Source of the DNA: Paulownia fortunei
Taxonomy: Eukaryota > Streptophyta > Magnoliopsida > Lamiales > Paulowniaceae
NCBI GenBank assembly: GCA_019321725.1
Contig: CM033107.1
Location: 18,219,445 to 18,283,444 of the forward strand
Reading direction: 5' to 3'
Length of the DNA: 64,000 nucleotides
Position numbers and translations under genes: made by a program
The notes under the pieces: generated by a model
The model's input: the letters and a program-made list of their open reading frames with translations, nothing else
What the model was told of the DNA's origin: nothing
The model's database searches: none
In this document: positions 10,424-22,459 of the stretch, in pieces
Numbering within the stretch: position 1 is the stretch's first letter
Layout: each line of letters opens with the position of its first letter

Positions 10424-12898
10424 AGGATTTTCGAGCACTTGGCTTATGAATTCCACGATGTCGACTAATACTAATACTAATGAATAGTGTTGAAAACTAT
10501 TGTTGCAAAAATAAGAATCGAGAACAACTTATGCGTATGCATCATTGTAGGTATCACATGCTATAAATAGTAGAAAAACTTGCATTTGCATGATATCAAT
10601 GACTTATATATCATAAAATTCATGATATACTGAATCATTCTTTCTACAAGTCTGACTCTTACATGACGAGTAAATCCTATTGTATCAAAATTAATGATTA
10701 TCTCAACTTTATATTTATTAATTATTTAATAATATTTTTCTTGATCAACTAAATCTTACTATTTCAGTATTAGTTAATATTTAATTTTAATAAATATTAG
10801 TGTTAAATAATAAAACTTTCATTTTTAAATAAAATATTAGAATTCAGGTTTAATTAGAAGGCGTGATGTTATCCATCCTTCTTCCATTAATTTATAAGAA
10901 AAATCAATAAAAATTGAAACAAGTTCTTTTAATTTATTAAAAAAATAAACTTAGGGAGCATGGATGTATTCCAAAACCCTGCTTCTTCATTTATTGTGGG
11001 TGACACAAGTCACGTGCCGACTTTTGCCCTTTTTAATTTTTCATTTTAAAAACGTTGATGCACTCCACATTTTTTTTAATAATATCAAAAAATGCATTAA
11101 TTAAAAATGAAAAAGATAGAAATACGAAGGCGTAGTTTAGTTCATCTTTCTTATAAAAAGAAAAAAAGATGAAACAGAATTCATATTTTTTATTCTTGTG
11201 AAAGAAAAATAAGAAACACTTTGAAAGCATGGGTAGAGTCACACTTTTATCATAAAAATATAAGAGCTCAATTTTTATGGTTTTTTTTTTTTTAACTTTA
11301 AGAATAAACTGTTAAAAACCTTCAATGTGTATCAACTGTGAGAAATTTACGTTTCTTCTTTTACATGTAAAGTTACGAAATGCCGCAGACATGAAATCGG
11401 AACAAAAGTATGAGGTTAGTGGTTGTGGCATTAGCATGCAGCGTCGGCGGAGGGGGATGGTGTTGGTTGCTGGATGGAGAGAGTGAAGAAGAAAGAAAGA
11501 AATAGAAAGGATGGTGGGGAGGTCGCTGGGCTGGTCAACTTCATTAATCAAGATTCTTGTATACTCAATCAGAAACAAGAAGACAATTCACAAACAATTC
11601 CTCACTACCGTTACAATTTACAAGTTCCAAATAGTGATTATTAGCAGATTGTTTGGCATATAAGTTTTTTAAAAAAAATTAATAGATATTTGATAGCTTA
11701 TAAAATGTCCGAAAGTATGTTAGAGTATACCTGAATTAACTTTTAAAAATATTTTATATGATGTTTGAAAATTTATAGGATACCCTACGGCTTTTTATCA
11801 AAAAAATTATAAGAGAGGTGCTTATAAACTCTAAAAATTAAATATATAAGGATCTTACATGCAAAGAGATCCTATCTTATTTTTAAGATTTTAACAAATT
11901 TATTTAATTTTAACCATATTAAACAAATCCATTATTACCAATATTTTATATTCATTATCTTATTTTAATCAAATACTTCAATAACTTATTTTTAAAATAA
12001 AACCTACTATCTTATAAACTCTAAAAATATTTTATAAAATCAGAACTTATAAAGTGTTGAAAATAAACTTAACAAAACACACTCTTAATAAAAAAATTAA
12101 AAAAAAATGAGCATATAAACTCTAAAAATAAAATAATAGACTATTATATAATCATTTGAGAAAAATGAGGAGACAACATATTTTTAACTTTTTTTAAGAT
12201 ATTACCACTCTTTTAATTTGATCATTTAAATTATAAAATTATTAATACACCCCATGATCTTATTTTATCTAAAATATTTTAATATCTTATTTTTAAAACA
12301 AATTCCAAACATCAGGAGCATATAAAATATTCAAAATAAGGTCAGTCAACCACCCTCTAATTTCACAAATGTTGACACATTGTTCAAGTGATTTCACAAA
12401 TCCTAGAAAAAATTCCTAAGTTGCAGAAACGATTCTAACCTTGAAGAATAACAACATCCCGAAGATTTCAAATGAGCTCATCAACAATTATTTGCATTGG
12501 TTAATGTCAAACTTCAACCGACATTTGACAACCAAAAACGATGCAAAAAATATTGTATAAGGCTGACTCACAAGTGTGGCAGGTCTTGAAATATGGGTTG
12601 GATGATTCCCCCAGTAATATTTTTCTGCAAACTTACAGATATAAACGAAGAAATAACTAGACAGGCCAGATTTACTACCTCAACATTGTTACAGAGGAGC
12701 CCATATGAGTATCTGCTTCTAGCCTTCTAACGCTGGTTATGACTCGGAGAGTATTCTGTAATTTAATCTACAAAGCATAATTCAATACATTGTTCGATGG
12801 GAGGAACTTCCGAGGCATCATTTGGAAGGAGCAGTTGAATCTTTGTATTTGAGGCTTTTCTACGAGGGCTGGCACCACTACAATCTGTACACAGGAGC
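10424..12898. other. Intergenic region and 3' flank of the glyoxalase gene
   Basis: AT-rich and mostly non-coding. A GC-richer, purine-rich stretch at about 11380-11530 holds an 88-codon minus-strand frame (11312-11578) without recognisable motifs. About 12400-12898, next to the glyoxalase stop codon, is less AT-rich and probably includes its 3' UTR. I could not place a polyadenylation site. Confidence 0.5.
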
Positions 12899-15800
12899 TT
12901 ACTCCAGTTCCTTGAGAAAATCAATATTATCAACAAAAACCTGCAAGATTTCAAAGATTATCATAAATACCTAAATTGATATATAGTTATATGTATTAGC
13001 TATTAGAAAGGACCTAATAATATCTCACAAGCAAAAGTTTCGGTTCAAATAACTAAACTGCATTGTAATTGTAACGTATATCTAATTTAATTAGCATACA
13101 CAAAGACATGACATATATGGAATAGTTGGTTTTCAGGGATTTATGGTACCCTTAATTAATGGCCATGAATCAACTGGTACACAGGATTTCTATTCATCAC
13201 TATTCTGATGTACTAAGTCACATTCAGGCAAATCCAAAAGCCTTTCAACTCAACACATATTACTAGCACAATCAAGGTTGAAGAACATATTGGTGGGCAA
13301 AAATATAAAGAGCTCAGAGTTGGAGCTCATTACGGTTGTGCCCTTGATTATTTTTCACGCTCATTTTAATAGATTTTGACGGGCTGCTAAAAAAGAGAGA
13401 AATATAAAGTGCAATTACAATGAGCAAGAGAAGGAAGTTTACAGTATTATCACAATGTGTTCTGGGATGCATAATCATATTGCATCCCAAGAGCAGAAAG
13501 ATAAAAGGCTAATTATGTATCTCTGACACCATTAAAGAATTAACTTACATCAAATTAATCCCAATTAGGATTTCAATTGTTCAGATAACCTTCTTATATG
13601 CATCTTTGTTTCTACTACATTTTCTTTCTCAATATCGGCTCCATTCAAATTTCTTAGTTGAGAATTTAGAGCGAAATTCCCTATTTGAATCCATCACTTG
13701 ATATGGCACATGGCAATTGTCAATCAAAAATTACGCGGAGTGAATACATGAAAAATGATGCAAAGAAATTCCAAAACAACCAATTTAAAGCAGTAAATTT
13801 TTTGTTCTAAGAAAAGTTAGACATGAACAAACTGTTCACATGCATAGGCAGTACCGTTTTCCAACCATCAGGATCCAGGCATGCAGTAATCTTGGTGCTA
13901 ATGCCAGGTAGAGGTCCAGGTTCTCTGGTAATCGTCCCACCAGATAGCTTAATTGCTTCAGCAGTTCTATAAACATCATCTGTCCCTATTGCTATCTGCA
14001 AGAAAGATTAAGTCAGTCAGGATGTTCAAACTTTGGATTGTCAGATTACTAAAGACATACTAAAAGTGACAGAAGTTCAAGAACTCTAGGCAGAGGAAAT
14101 TGAACCTGAGCATAAGCATTGCCTTTGTCATATTCAGTAACACCGTAATTGTATGTCAACTCCATTACAGCATTTTTATCTTCAGGACCATAACCCATCA
14201 TTGCTATTGTATACTGCACAGACAACCATAAGTCTCATGAGTAAACAGGGTTCACTGAATATAATTTAAACAGATTAACCTTATATCTGGAATCGCTTCA
14301 TGTAATTCAAATGTGAAATATGTTATCAGCCACGAAAGGCAACCATTAGTTAATTTTAGCAATATGTTACAAAAAGAAAAAGAAAGGAGCTTTGAGTCCG
14401 TCTAAAATAGAAAAATGCAATTTTATGTCAGGTTCTATGCTCCCTATCTCCACAACACCTCTCCCCCTCCCTTCCTCCTAATGAAGCCTGGGTTGCAGTT
14501 GGGGTTGCGTGAGACTCTGTGTGTGGGTGGGGGGGGGGGGGGGGGGGGGCGGAGGGGTTAAGAATCAGTTATTGCCTTGCATATAGGGGAATCTAACATA
14601 AGAAAAGGTGAAATTAGAGAAAAGAATAATTCTTTTATCATGCACCAAAAGCCAGATGGGACTCAAGCATCAATAAATATCGCAAAATCAGCATGATTCC
14701 AGGGGAAAAAGGGAACAGAGTCTCAAAGAGGAGGAAACTGGACTCAAAGTCCTCAGACACATGACATCAAGTCTAAAATATCCAAGACCAACAGGGGTGG
14801 TAGAAATAGAGAGATAGCATTAGTTATTGACTCACAATGTTTCCATCGCTTCGATCTAAATAAGAAGAGCACATTTACCTTGTATTCAGGATTGTCTCGC
14901 TTGCGAAGAAGCTCCATGCCATAAGCCTACAAAGTAATACACACTTTAAAACTTACACGAAGAACAGAAGCAAAACAATGAAGGGGAGAAGTCGCAACGA
15001 ATAAATGTATCAATGTTATCACATACCACAACAAAGACCTCAAGAATTTGGAAAACATGAAAAAAAAACAAAATGCATATACTATTTCACCAAAGCAATC
15101 TCACCTTCTCATAGAATTCAATAGAGCGATCGAGATCTCCTACTCGAAGCATTACTTGACATAATGGCTCAGGTGTAGGACCTCTCTCCAGAAGTTCAAA
15201 CTTATAACCATCAGGATCTTCAATAAATGCGGTCACGGTTTTGCCACCTTTGACAGGTCCAGGTTCTCGTGTAACTTTACCCCCTTTAGCTTTGATGAGA
15301 TCTACAGTCTTTGCGACCTATGGGTTCAAATTTTAATTTGCAGGAAATTCCATCAATCTGAAGAAAGAGAAGAAGTCTCGAGCCGTATGTGCAAAACTTC
15401 ATCATTTTCCAAAAGAACAAGAATCATATAATGCAACAATGTTCACAAGTGCAGAAAATAAAATAACCAAAGGAAATATCTTTCCCACTCTGCTCAAGAT
15501 ATGGCGCGTAGGGAACAGTATTCTCCTTCTTCATACAAACAAACTAAGGGAAGCTGGAAACCTCAAATCCAATACTTGTTCTATATATTTTCTTTCCCAT
15601 ACTGAATTTCATTTTTCTCAAGGAAAAAAGTCCAACTATATAACTATGTTTCCTCTATGTTACATAATGCTTCTGATAAAGGAGCAGAGAAAGAGTGATT
15701 TTGGAAATTTAAGAGAATTCAAACAAATGCAACTGAAAAATGTCATAAGTGGAAGTTTGAGAGTCTCTAAATTGACAGATCAAATGGTTATCTAGTGCAC

Positions 15801-17472
15801 AGTTATATAAATGGACAGAAACTTACATCGTCCACCGCAATTCCAAAATGGCCAAAACCAGCTCCAATATCATATTTGTCAACCCCATAATCTGACAATA
15901 TCAACAGACAAAAACAGAGTGTTGATGATTAGTGAACTTGGCCAAAAATTAGATAGATTTTTCTTCATGTAAAGAGGTGCAGTTCAAAGTATATTCCAGA
16001 ATGCAACTTAGAGGCCCAGAGGAGTAATTTGGAAACACTGTCAATTGCATACTGTAGGTGAGTTCGATCACAAAGTGAGAATCTTCTGGCCCATAGCCAA
16101 GAAAGGCATTTGTATATCTTTCCTCCGGTATGTCACGCTTTCTGAGCAGTTTCATCCCTAGGCACTCTGTGTAAAATCTGCATCCACCATTTGATTATAC
16201 TAAAACAACCATACTGATAGTGAAGAAGCAGAAAGCCAAGATCAACAGCCTATTATGTTATATAAAAGCATATACTTTATCGTCCTGTCCAAGTCCCCAA
16301 CACGATAAACAACATGGAGCATCCTTCTCTTGTCTTTTTTAACCCACTCCAAAGCATTTTCTTGTGTGGTAGCAGTACTTGCTTGTGCCGCGCTTCCAGC
16401 AGCACTAACTGATATGCCGCCACTCTTTCCTTTAAACAACTTAGAAGTTCTAAGCCCAAATGATTGCAACTGTGGAACCGCTGGAAAAAATTCAGATCAC
16501 CGAGTAAGAAGCACTTATTTCGAGCCACCAATATCAAAATTTTAACTCATGAGTTATAATGCTTGATTCTTGATGATCACTGTAAACTCAACAAAACAAA
16601 CAGATAAATAAAGCAAAAATACTATGCTGTAATATTGAATCCAAAGATATAATGCAGATGGAAGCTGAATATTTATTTCAGTAACCTCATTTCTTGTATG
16701 TCATGTCACCCTTTCCTTCTACATTCACCAGAAATGTTGTTATAACTCCAGTCAAATTCCAACTCACAGACTACTGAATCGAATTTAGCTATACTTGACA
16801 CATTTAAGACTTTAACACATATCCAATATATTATAAGGCCTATTTGGCTTGCATTAATGCACCAGCTTTAACCAGGAAACTGATTAAATCTCTCACAAGT
16901 CTTGGTGAAGTCTTTTGTAGTACACCAAGATTGACCATTTACTCATTGCAAACAAATGAATAAAATTGAAAACTCAAGGGCATTCACGGTAATTGATTTT
17001 TACACAACATAAATTACTTCTTCCTCTTACACATACCAAAGTCGGCCAATGCACCATCATCATAGGTCAAATAAGAGTACTACAAGCATTGAGTGTTTTT
17101 CTATGTTGGAACTAGACTGGACGATTGAAATTCAGCGGAAACTAAAATTGATTTGTTGTCGTAGATATCAACAAAACAGAGAACTAATTAAAAAGAACAT
17201 AAATCTGTAAACACATTCACAACCTAGTAAATTACTGACTGTCGTTAATTACCAGCAGAAAACACGAAAATACAAATCTTTAAAAAAAAAAAAAAGCTAA
17301 ACATTCAAGAAGAAAAAAAAGACAAAAACATACCACTTGCGAGATGAAATAAAGTGAGTCTACGATAAGAATAGGGAAATGAGAGAGGAACGCCGAAGCG
17401 GGCGCTCCCCCCAAAACCCAGAGACGAGAGTGAGGGTTTAATCGATGACGCCATCGGAATTATCCTCACCAT
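12899..17472 (-). CDS. GLX1: Lactoylglutathione lyase (glyoxalase I), two-domain, probably chloroplastic
   Basis: Predicted 361-residue enzyme that turns the methylglyoxal-glutathione hemithioacetal into S-lactoylglutathione, the first step of the glyoxalase pathway. Nine exons, all with GT-AG junctions and matching phase: 17334-17472, 16276-16480, 16053-16177, 15827-15891, 15105-15317, 14879-14926, 14106-14213, 13855-13995, 12899-12940. Residues 1 to about 60 are Ser/Arg-rich, like the transit peptide of Arabidopsis plastid glyoxalase I, and the start [10 protein letters not shown] matches that family. Two glyoxalase domains follow, about 98-224 and 228-361. Domain 1 shows the metal-ligand pattern H102 (MLHVVYRV), E153 (VIELTYN), H171 (FGHFGIAV) and E219 (KFELLE). 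Domain 2 has Q232, E283 and Q301 but a hydrophobic stretch (KTVFVDN) where the last glutamate would be. Length, domain order and C-terminus (NIDFLKELE) are normal for the family. No frameshift or stop was seen. An intron holds a 21-G run (14529-14549). Confidence 0.95.
14529..14549 (+). repeat. Run of 21 G inside a glyoxalase intron
   Basis: An uninterrupted G homopolymer lies in the intron between the exons at 14879-14926 and 14106-14213. It reads as poly-C in the transcript and is preceded by GTGTGTGGGTGG. The true length is uncertain, because such runs are often mis-sequenced. Confidence 0.9.
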
Positions 17473-17670
17473 TTTTTTCTCTCTCTATATATAAATATAT
17501 ATATATATATACACACACACACAGCCACACACAAACGAAATTCTCCGAGGAGAGGGAGAGAAGGGGTAGATTTTGTGCTAGTGGAAAAGAGTGTATCTCC
17601 ACATTTTCTTTCTTTTTATTTTTAAAAGGAGAGTTGTACGAATATAATGAGGGGACGACTCACTAGATAG
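17473..17670 (-). promoter_or_regulatory. 5' leader and proximal promoter of the glyoxalase gene
   Basis: Upstream of the ATG at 17472 lie a CT-rich stretch, (TA)n near 17487-17510 and (CA)n near 17511-17534. Dinucleotide tracts in leaders are common in plants. No TATA box or transcription start can be assigned with confidence. Confidence 0.4.
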
Positions 17671-20600
17671 AATTCAAATCTTTATGTATTGTTCCGAGTC
17701 TAGGATTTTTATATTATAAAAAAGCATCATAATTTTTATATTTATTTTTTAAAAAGAAGTAAATTTTTTAAAATCTATTATTTACTATTTGTAATCTAAT
17801 CTCATGCCAAAGTATATAATATTGGTTTTATAAAAAAAAAAAAATATTAAATATATATTTATTGCTCCATAATTTAAATATTTATAACATCAAAGCGAAA
17901 TTTCTTATATATGAGTATTACAATTGTTAATTTGACTGCTTAATATATACTTGAGTATTACTTAATATTAAAAAATATGTATTTATTACTCCATGATTTA
18001 CGTTGTTATAATTCCTGCAGAACATATGGGTTTAAATCACGAGGGGCATTATCAGGAAACTTTTATATAGTGTAAATAAAAATTTACCATCTTAAAAGTT
18101 TTAAAAATATATCTCGTAAAATATTTAATAGCCATGAAATATTCTTTCTATTTTTCAAGATTGAAAAATATCATAATCCCAATATCCAAGCTATTCGGTT
18201 CATCAATTCAAATACTTGAAATCAATTCACTATATAAATGCTTAATCAAAAAAGCATCATAAATTGCATAGGCGAAACATTTTGAATCACAAATTCAAAT
18301 CCAAACAGTGCAAAAATGAACTAATTTATTTTTTCCCAACTTTATTTTCTGTACAAACTCTGTTAATCCAAATTCATTTTCAAAATATCCTATTTTCAAA
18401 TACCCCAACCCCCTTTCTTTTCACCCTCTCTCTTTCTCTCTTTTTTTTTTAAATATTTCTCTCTTTTTTTTTTAAATACAAGATATGGAATAATATAAAT
18501 ATTACAACACAGATTAAATAACTATTTTACATCATCATTTACATTATTATTATTTTATATTATTAAAACATAACAAATTTTATAACTGCAAATTCAACAT
18601 TATTTATGTCTAAAATCAAATTTAAATCAAATTTAATTTCACCGTTTATGTTCTAAATAACAACTCAATCAAACAAAATTACAAGATCAAGGGAATATTT
18701 TCAATACTTTTTAGGCATTTTTTTTTTTAAAAATGTTTTTAAAAAGTGAATGGATATCAAAACGAAGCCATACTTGGTAGTTTCCGACTCTCCAGTGTTG
18801 AACCAAGATTTGGTGAAATATGAAGTCTCTCTGCTAACATTATATTACTATATTTAGGGTTAATTATAGTATCTCTCTTGAAATTTGTCCAATACATATA
18901 TGACTTGCTTCTATGTTTTCATGCTTTTGTTACCTTTTATGTTGCTTCTAAGTTCTATGTTTTCTTACATTCCTTTTTTAATTTTTACTAGTTTCTTTGT
19001 TCCAAAATTACTGCTGATAGATTGAGAAGATAAACATTCCTATATATAAAATAATCCTGTCCATATTGTGTTGTCCAACAATCTGAAATGCAAATTCTGA
19101 AATTCAAACTATTTAACCTTTAAACGAACTTATTACACTAATTTCTTCAAAATTTTGATATTATATAACATTTAAATGGTAGTAAATTAAATATGGGACA
19201 TGGAATTTTTTAATTACCAATTAAGTTAGTCCATGTAGATTAAAAAGAATAACTTAATTATTAGTAAGCATCACCAATTAGACATTTTAAACTAGATGAC
19301 CTAGTTAATTAAATATGAGATGGGGGGAAATTGATATTTAACATATACGATTATATTATAAATCTTTTAAGAAGTTAGGATAAAAATCATCACAAAAATA
19401 CAAAAGCATATGAATTTGTAGACTTACAATGTTAGGAATAACTTATAATTTACTCTGATGCAAACACTATAATAGTTTTTACAAATATCTTAATAAAACG
19501 AAAAAATTTCAAAAGTTTAGAGAGGGTGCAACTTAGTCTGACTGAATACGAGCTAATGATAGACTTCAAGATTAAGGGAGATGAGTCCATGACCATAGTA
19601 GAAGGATTAGTGGGGCTAAGGGATATAGCAAAATGAGGATGGAGGTAGCCAGGTAAGGAGTCGGTAAAGTCAAAATAGTTGAATAAGAAGGCTCCAAAAA
19701 GTAATAGAGTCCAAGACTAAATCAATGAACTTAGTTGGGATAATGGTTATAATAGAAGAAGAATGATATTATCTTTTAATGGATCACTGACAATAGTATT
19801 ATAGTCAAAAGCAATGGCTATATTACAGAAAAGAGGGAGTCGGGTATGAAAAAAAAAACACAATATATTGCAGTGTGATATGTCAGCTACACTAGTAGAA
19901 AAATATAATGATAGGTGCAACGTGTAAATCAAAAGAAATTTTATAAAAAGAGTTGAAGAAGAAAAAAAAATACACCAGCGAAACCAAAAAGAATAATATA
20001 TAAAAATAATAATAACTCTCAAAATATTCCAAGTCACAAAATCACTTTCAAGATTCTAAAATGAACAGTTTTGCTAAGTGATAACATCTATCACTTGATA
20101 AGAGATCAAAGAAGAAACCAGGTACACTTAAGTCCTATAATGGATTAATACTCAACTGTGGTGGACTTGTATGGGAAGATTCAGAAGGAAGTTGGACTTG
20201 TATGGAAAGACTTGAAGCTATGGTACCAGCGGAGTCCTATGTGGGCTTGAAGCTGAGAAAAAAAAACTAGACAAGACATATAGTTTTTGAGCAACTAAGT
20301 ATTGTAGAACTAATTTTTGTATAAATCTTAAAAATACGTTATAGACATTTGAAGAAGAATAGATTAAAAGGTTTAACCCAACTTTGAACCATTATTGTTT
20401 TCATTTACCTTTTTCCTATAGTTTAGATTTCTGTAGTCTGCATCAAAACAAAGCTTGAATTTTTCCAAGTGTTTTGAACATTGTACTGCTACACAACTCA
20501 ACTGAGCACTAAGCCTCCGATATATTAAAGCCAAGAGTTACTGTATTTGATTCTAAATATGAGACACTAATCTTAACAAAATGAATACAAGTTCAACACT

Positions 20601-20729
20601 TTTGTTATTTTTGAAAGGGTTTAAAATTTGTAAAAGATGCCTCTAGAACCTTTCACACTATTTGGGATTAGCATACGAGCACGAACCTGAATAATTTATC
20701 TGGAAGCAAAAATAAGGCTTATTTTTTGT

Positions 20730-20760
<31 letters not shown>

Positions 20761-21399
20761 AGTGTTGTACTCACTTCAAAATTTTGCTAAAATAATTTGT
20801 ATGTAACTTGATTTATGATTATGCACAATGTGGAGATAACTATTGAACAATAGTCAACATTTTCGTAAATTGTTAAGATTTATTATATTAAAATTAATAT
20901 ATTATAGTACCAACTTATTTTTATACTCTTAGGTTTATATGTATAGTGATTGCACTCACTCCTAAATTATACAAGAACACTTTTGTATGTGTCTTTATAT
21001 AATTTGAACTATTTACAAGAATTAATAAATTCATAAGGTATTAAGATTTACATTTTTAATTATATAAAGTTTAATAAATGTATATATAATTTGTAGATAT
21101 TAAATAAAAAAATTAAATTATCATCAAATATGGGTGTTGAAAATTTCAAACCAAACCACAATATATTTTTATAGGGATAAAATATAAATTTTTGGGTAAA
21201 GAAAGTTAGATGAAAGTATTATGTATGTGCATGAGAGCCATGAGATATAACATTCACTTTCTTTACAATAATCAGAATATCATATTGAAGAAAACAAAAT
21301 CACCAATTTAGCATCTATCCGAGATATTGATGAGCTCTTTTACAGTTTCGTGTACACACACACACAGTCTGCACCTACAACGCAAGCACCAAATAACAG
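17671..21399. other. Intergenic region between the two host genes
   Basis: AT-rich, without a supported gene. T and A runs occur near 18430-18475. A patch at 19500-19760 is less AT-rich and has short open stretches, possibly a decayed transposon. An imperfect direct repeat of GGACTTGTATGGGAAGA occurs at about 20163 and 20195. The 96-codon minus-strand frame at 19747-20037 is hydrophobic and unrecognised. Confidence 0.45.
20729..20755 (+). repeat. (ATT)n microsatellite
   Basis: About nine ATT/TTA units in tandem, with no substitution. Confidence 0.9.
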
Positions 21400-22459
21400 T
21401 ATGAAGAGAGACACGTGCTCAATCAAAACCCCAACAGATTAACTCAGGTCTTTCCTTCACATTTCTCACATTTTCTTGGCTCACTTCTTCCCACCACTAC
21501 AAATTTCCCCTAATTCTCTCATCCTATTCATCTTCAAAAAAATAAGCTTCGTCATTAGGTAATATGAACTCCCCTTCAATTGAGGTTCTTTTCATTTTTT
21601 TCTGTTTTTAAGTTTGTGGGTGAGGAGACTTTTCTTTTTTGTTTCTTTTCTGGGTTCCTTAGTTCCTGTTTTCGTTGATTTTCTTAGTTTGGAAAAGTAT
21701 GTGTTTTGTCGTTGTATCTGTGAGCTCATATATTGGTCATGGCAGATCTTAAATATGATAGTAGTTGGGTTTAGTTGATTCTTATGTTAATTTGTGAACT
21801 ATATCGAACTGGTTTCATTGTGTTGCTTAATGGTGTATATTTAGAGAATACTAACTTTTATGGTATGGTAATTAAGGCAAGATTGTATTAACTCAATGAC
21901 GTCGAAGCGATTTACCTGAAGCTAAATAAAGCTAGTCTTTGAATGAGTTGTGTAGCTCAATTTAATATCACAATCTTATGCTCTTGATCTTGATTAAGGC
22001 CTATTATCTGCATGGATTTGTTTATGAAATGCTCTCTTATTTTTCCACTTTCATTGATTTTCTTAGACACTTGTCTATGCTAAGATTTCTTTACTTTATG
22101 GGAGTGAGGGTAATAGTAATGCAACTGAATAAGTAAATGATATCATAGTGAAGTAACTTCGTGAATCTGTATTAATGGGATTGAGTAGTTTAATATGCGT
22201 GAACAAACTCATTTACCAGGTGAGAATCATGCTTCTTTCTTTTGCTGTGGCATTTAAAATGTTGTAGCATGGTTCTATGCCCCCATGTTCTGTTCTAAGG
22301 TGGATTGTTTGCAAATAGTTTGGCAAGATGGTTTCTCAGTAACCCTTTTGATTTTTATTCTTTTTTTTTTTTTTCTGAAAGGCATCAATACTCTGCTGGA
22401 GGAGGTGGTTGGAGCGTTGGATATGCCAGTAATTTTTACAAACTTTTGGTCCTATTGAA
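21400..22459 (+). promoter_or_regulatory. Promoter-proximal region, leader and probable 5' UTR intron of the NINJA gene
   Basis: A CACGTG G-box lies at 21412-21417, then a CT-rich leader to about 21558. A GT donor follows in ATTAG|GTAATA at 21559. A T-rich tract ends in CTGAAAG at 22381, a good acceptor, and the ATG comes at 22460. A leader intron of about 820 bases is therefore likely. The G-box is a known binding site for MYC2-type and ABF/ABI5-type factors in general; here it is only a candidate. Confidence 0.45.

Noticed and set aside
11312..11578. 88-codon minus-strand frame in a GC-richer patch
   Set aside because: No family recognised and no supporting splice or promoter signals; left as intergenic.
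15439..15795. 118-codon plus-strand frame
   Set aside because: It lies inside a glyoxalase intron on the opposite strand and has no known motif.
16277..16545. Alternative frames over glyoxalase exon 2 on both strands
   Set aside because: The spliced glyoxalase frame explains the homology; the others are shadows.
17445..17666. 73-codon plus-strand frame with Thr/His repeats
   Set aside because: Made by the (TA)n(CA)n microsatellite opposite the glyoxalase leader.
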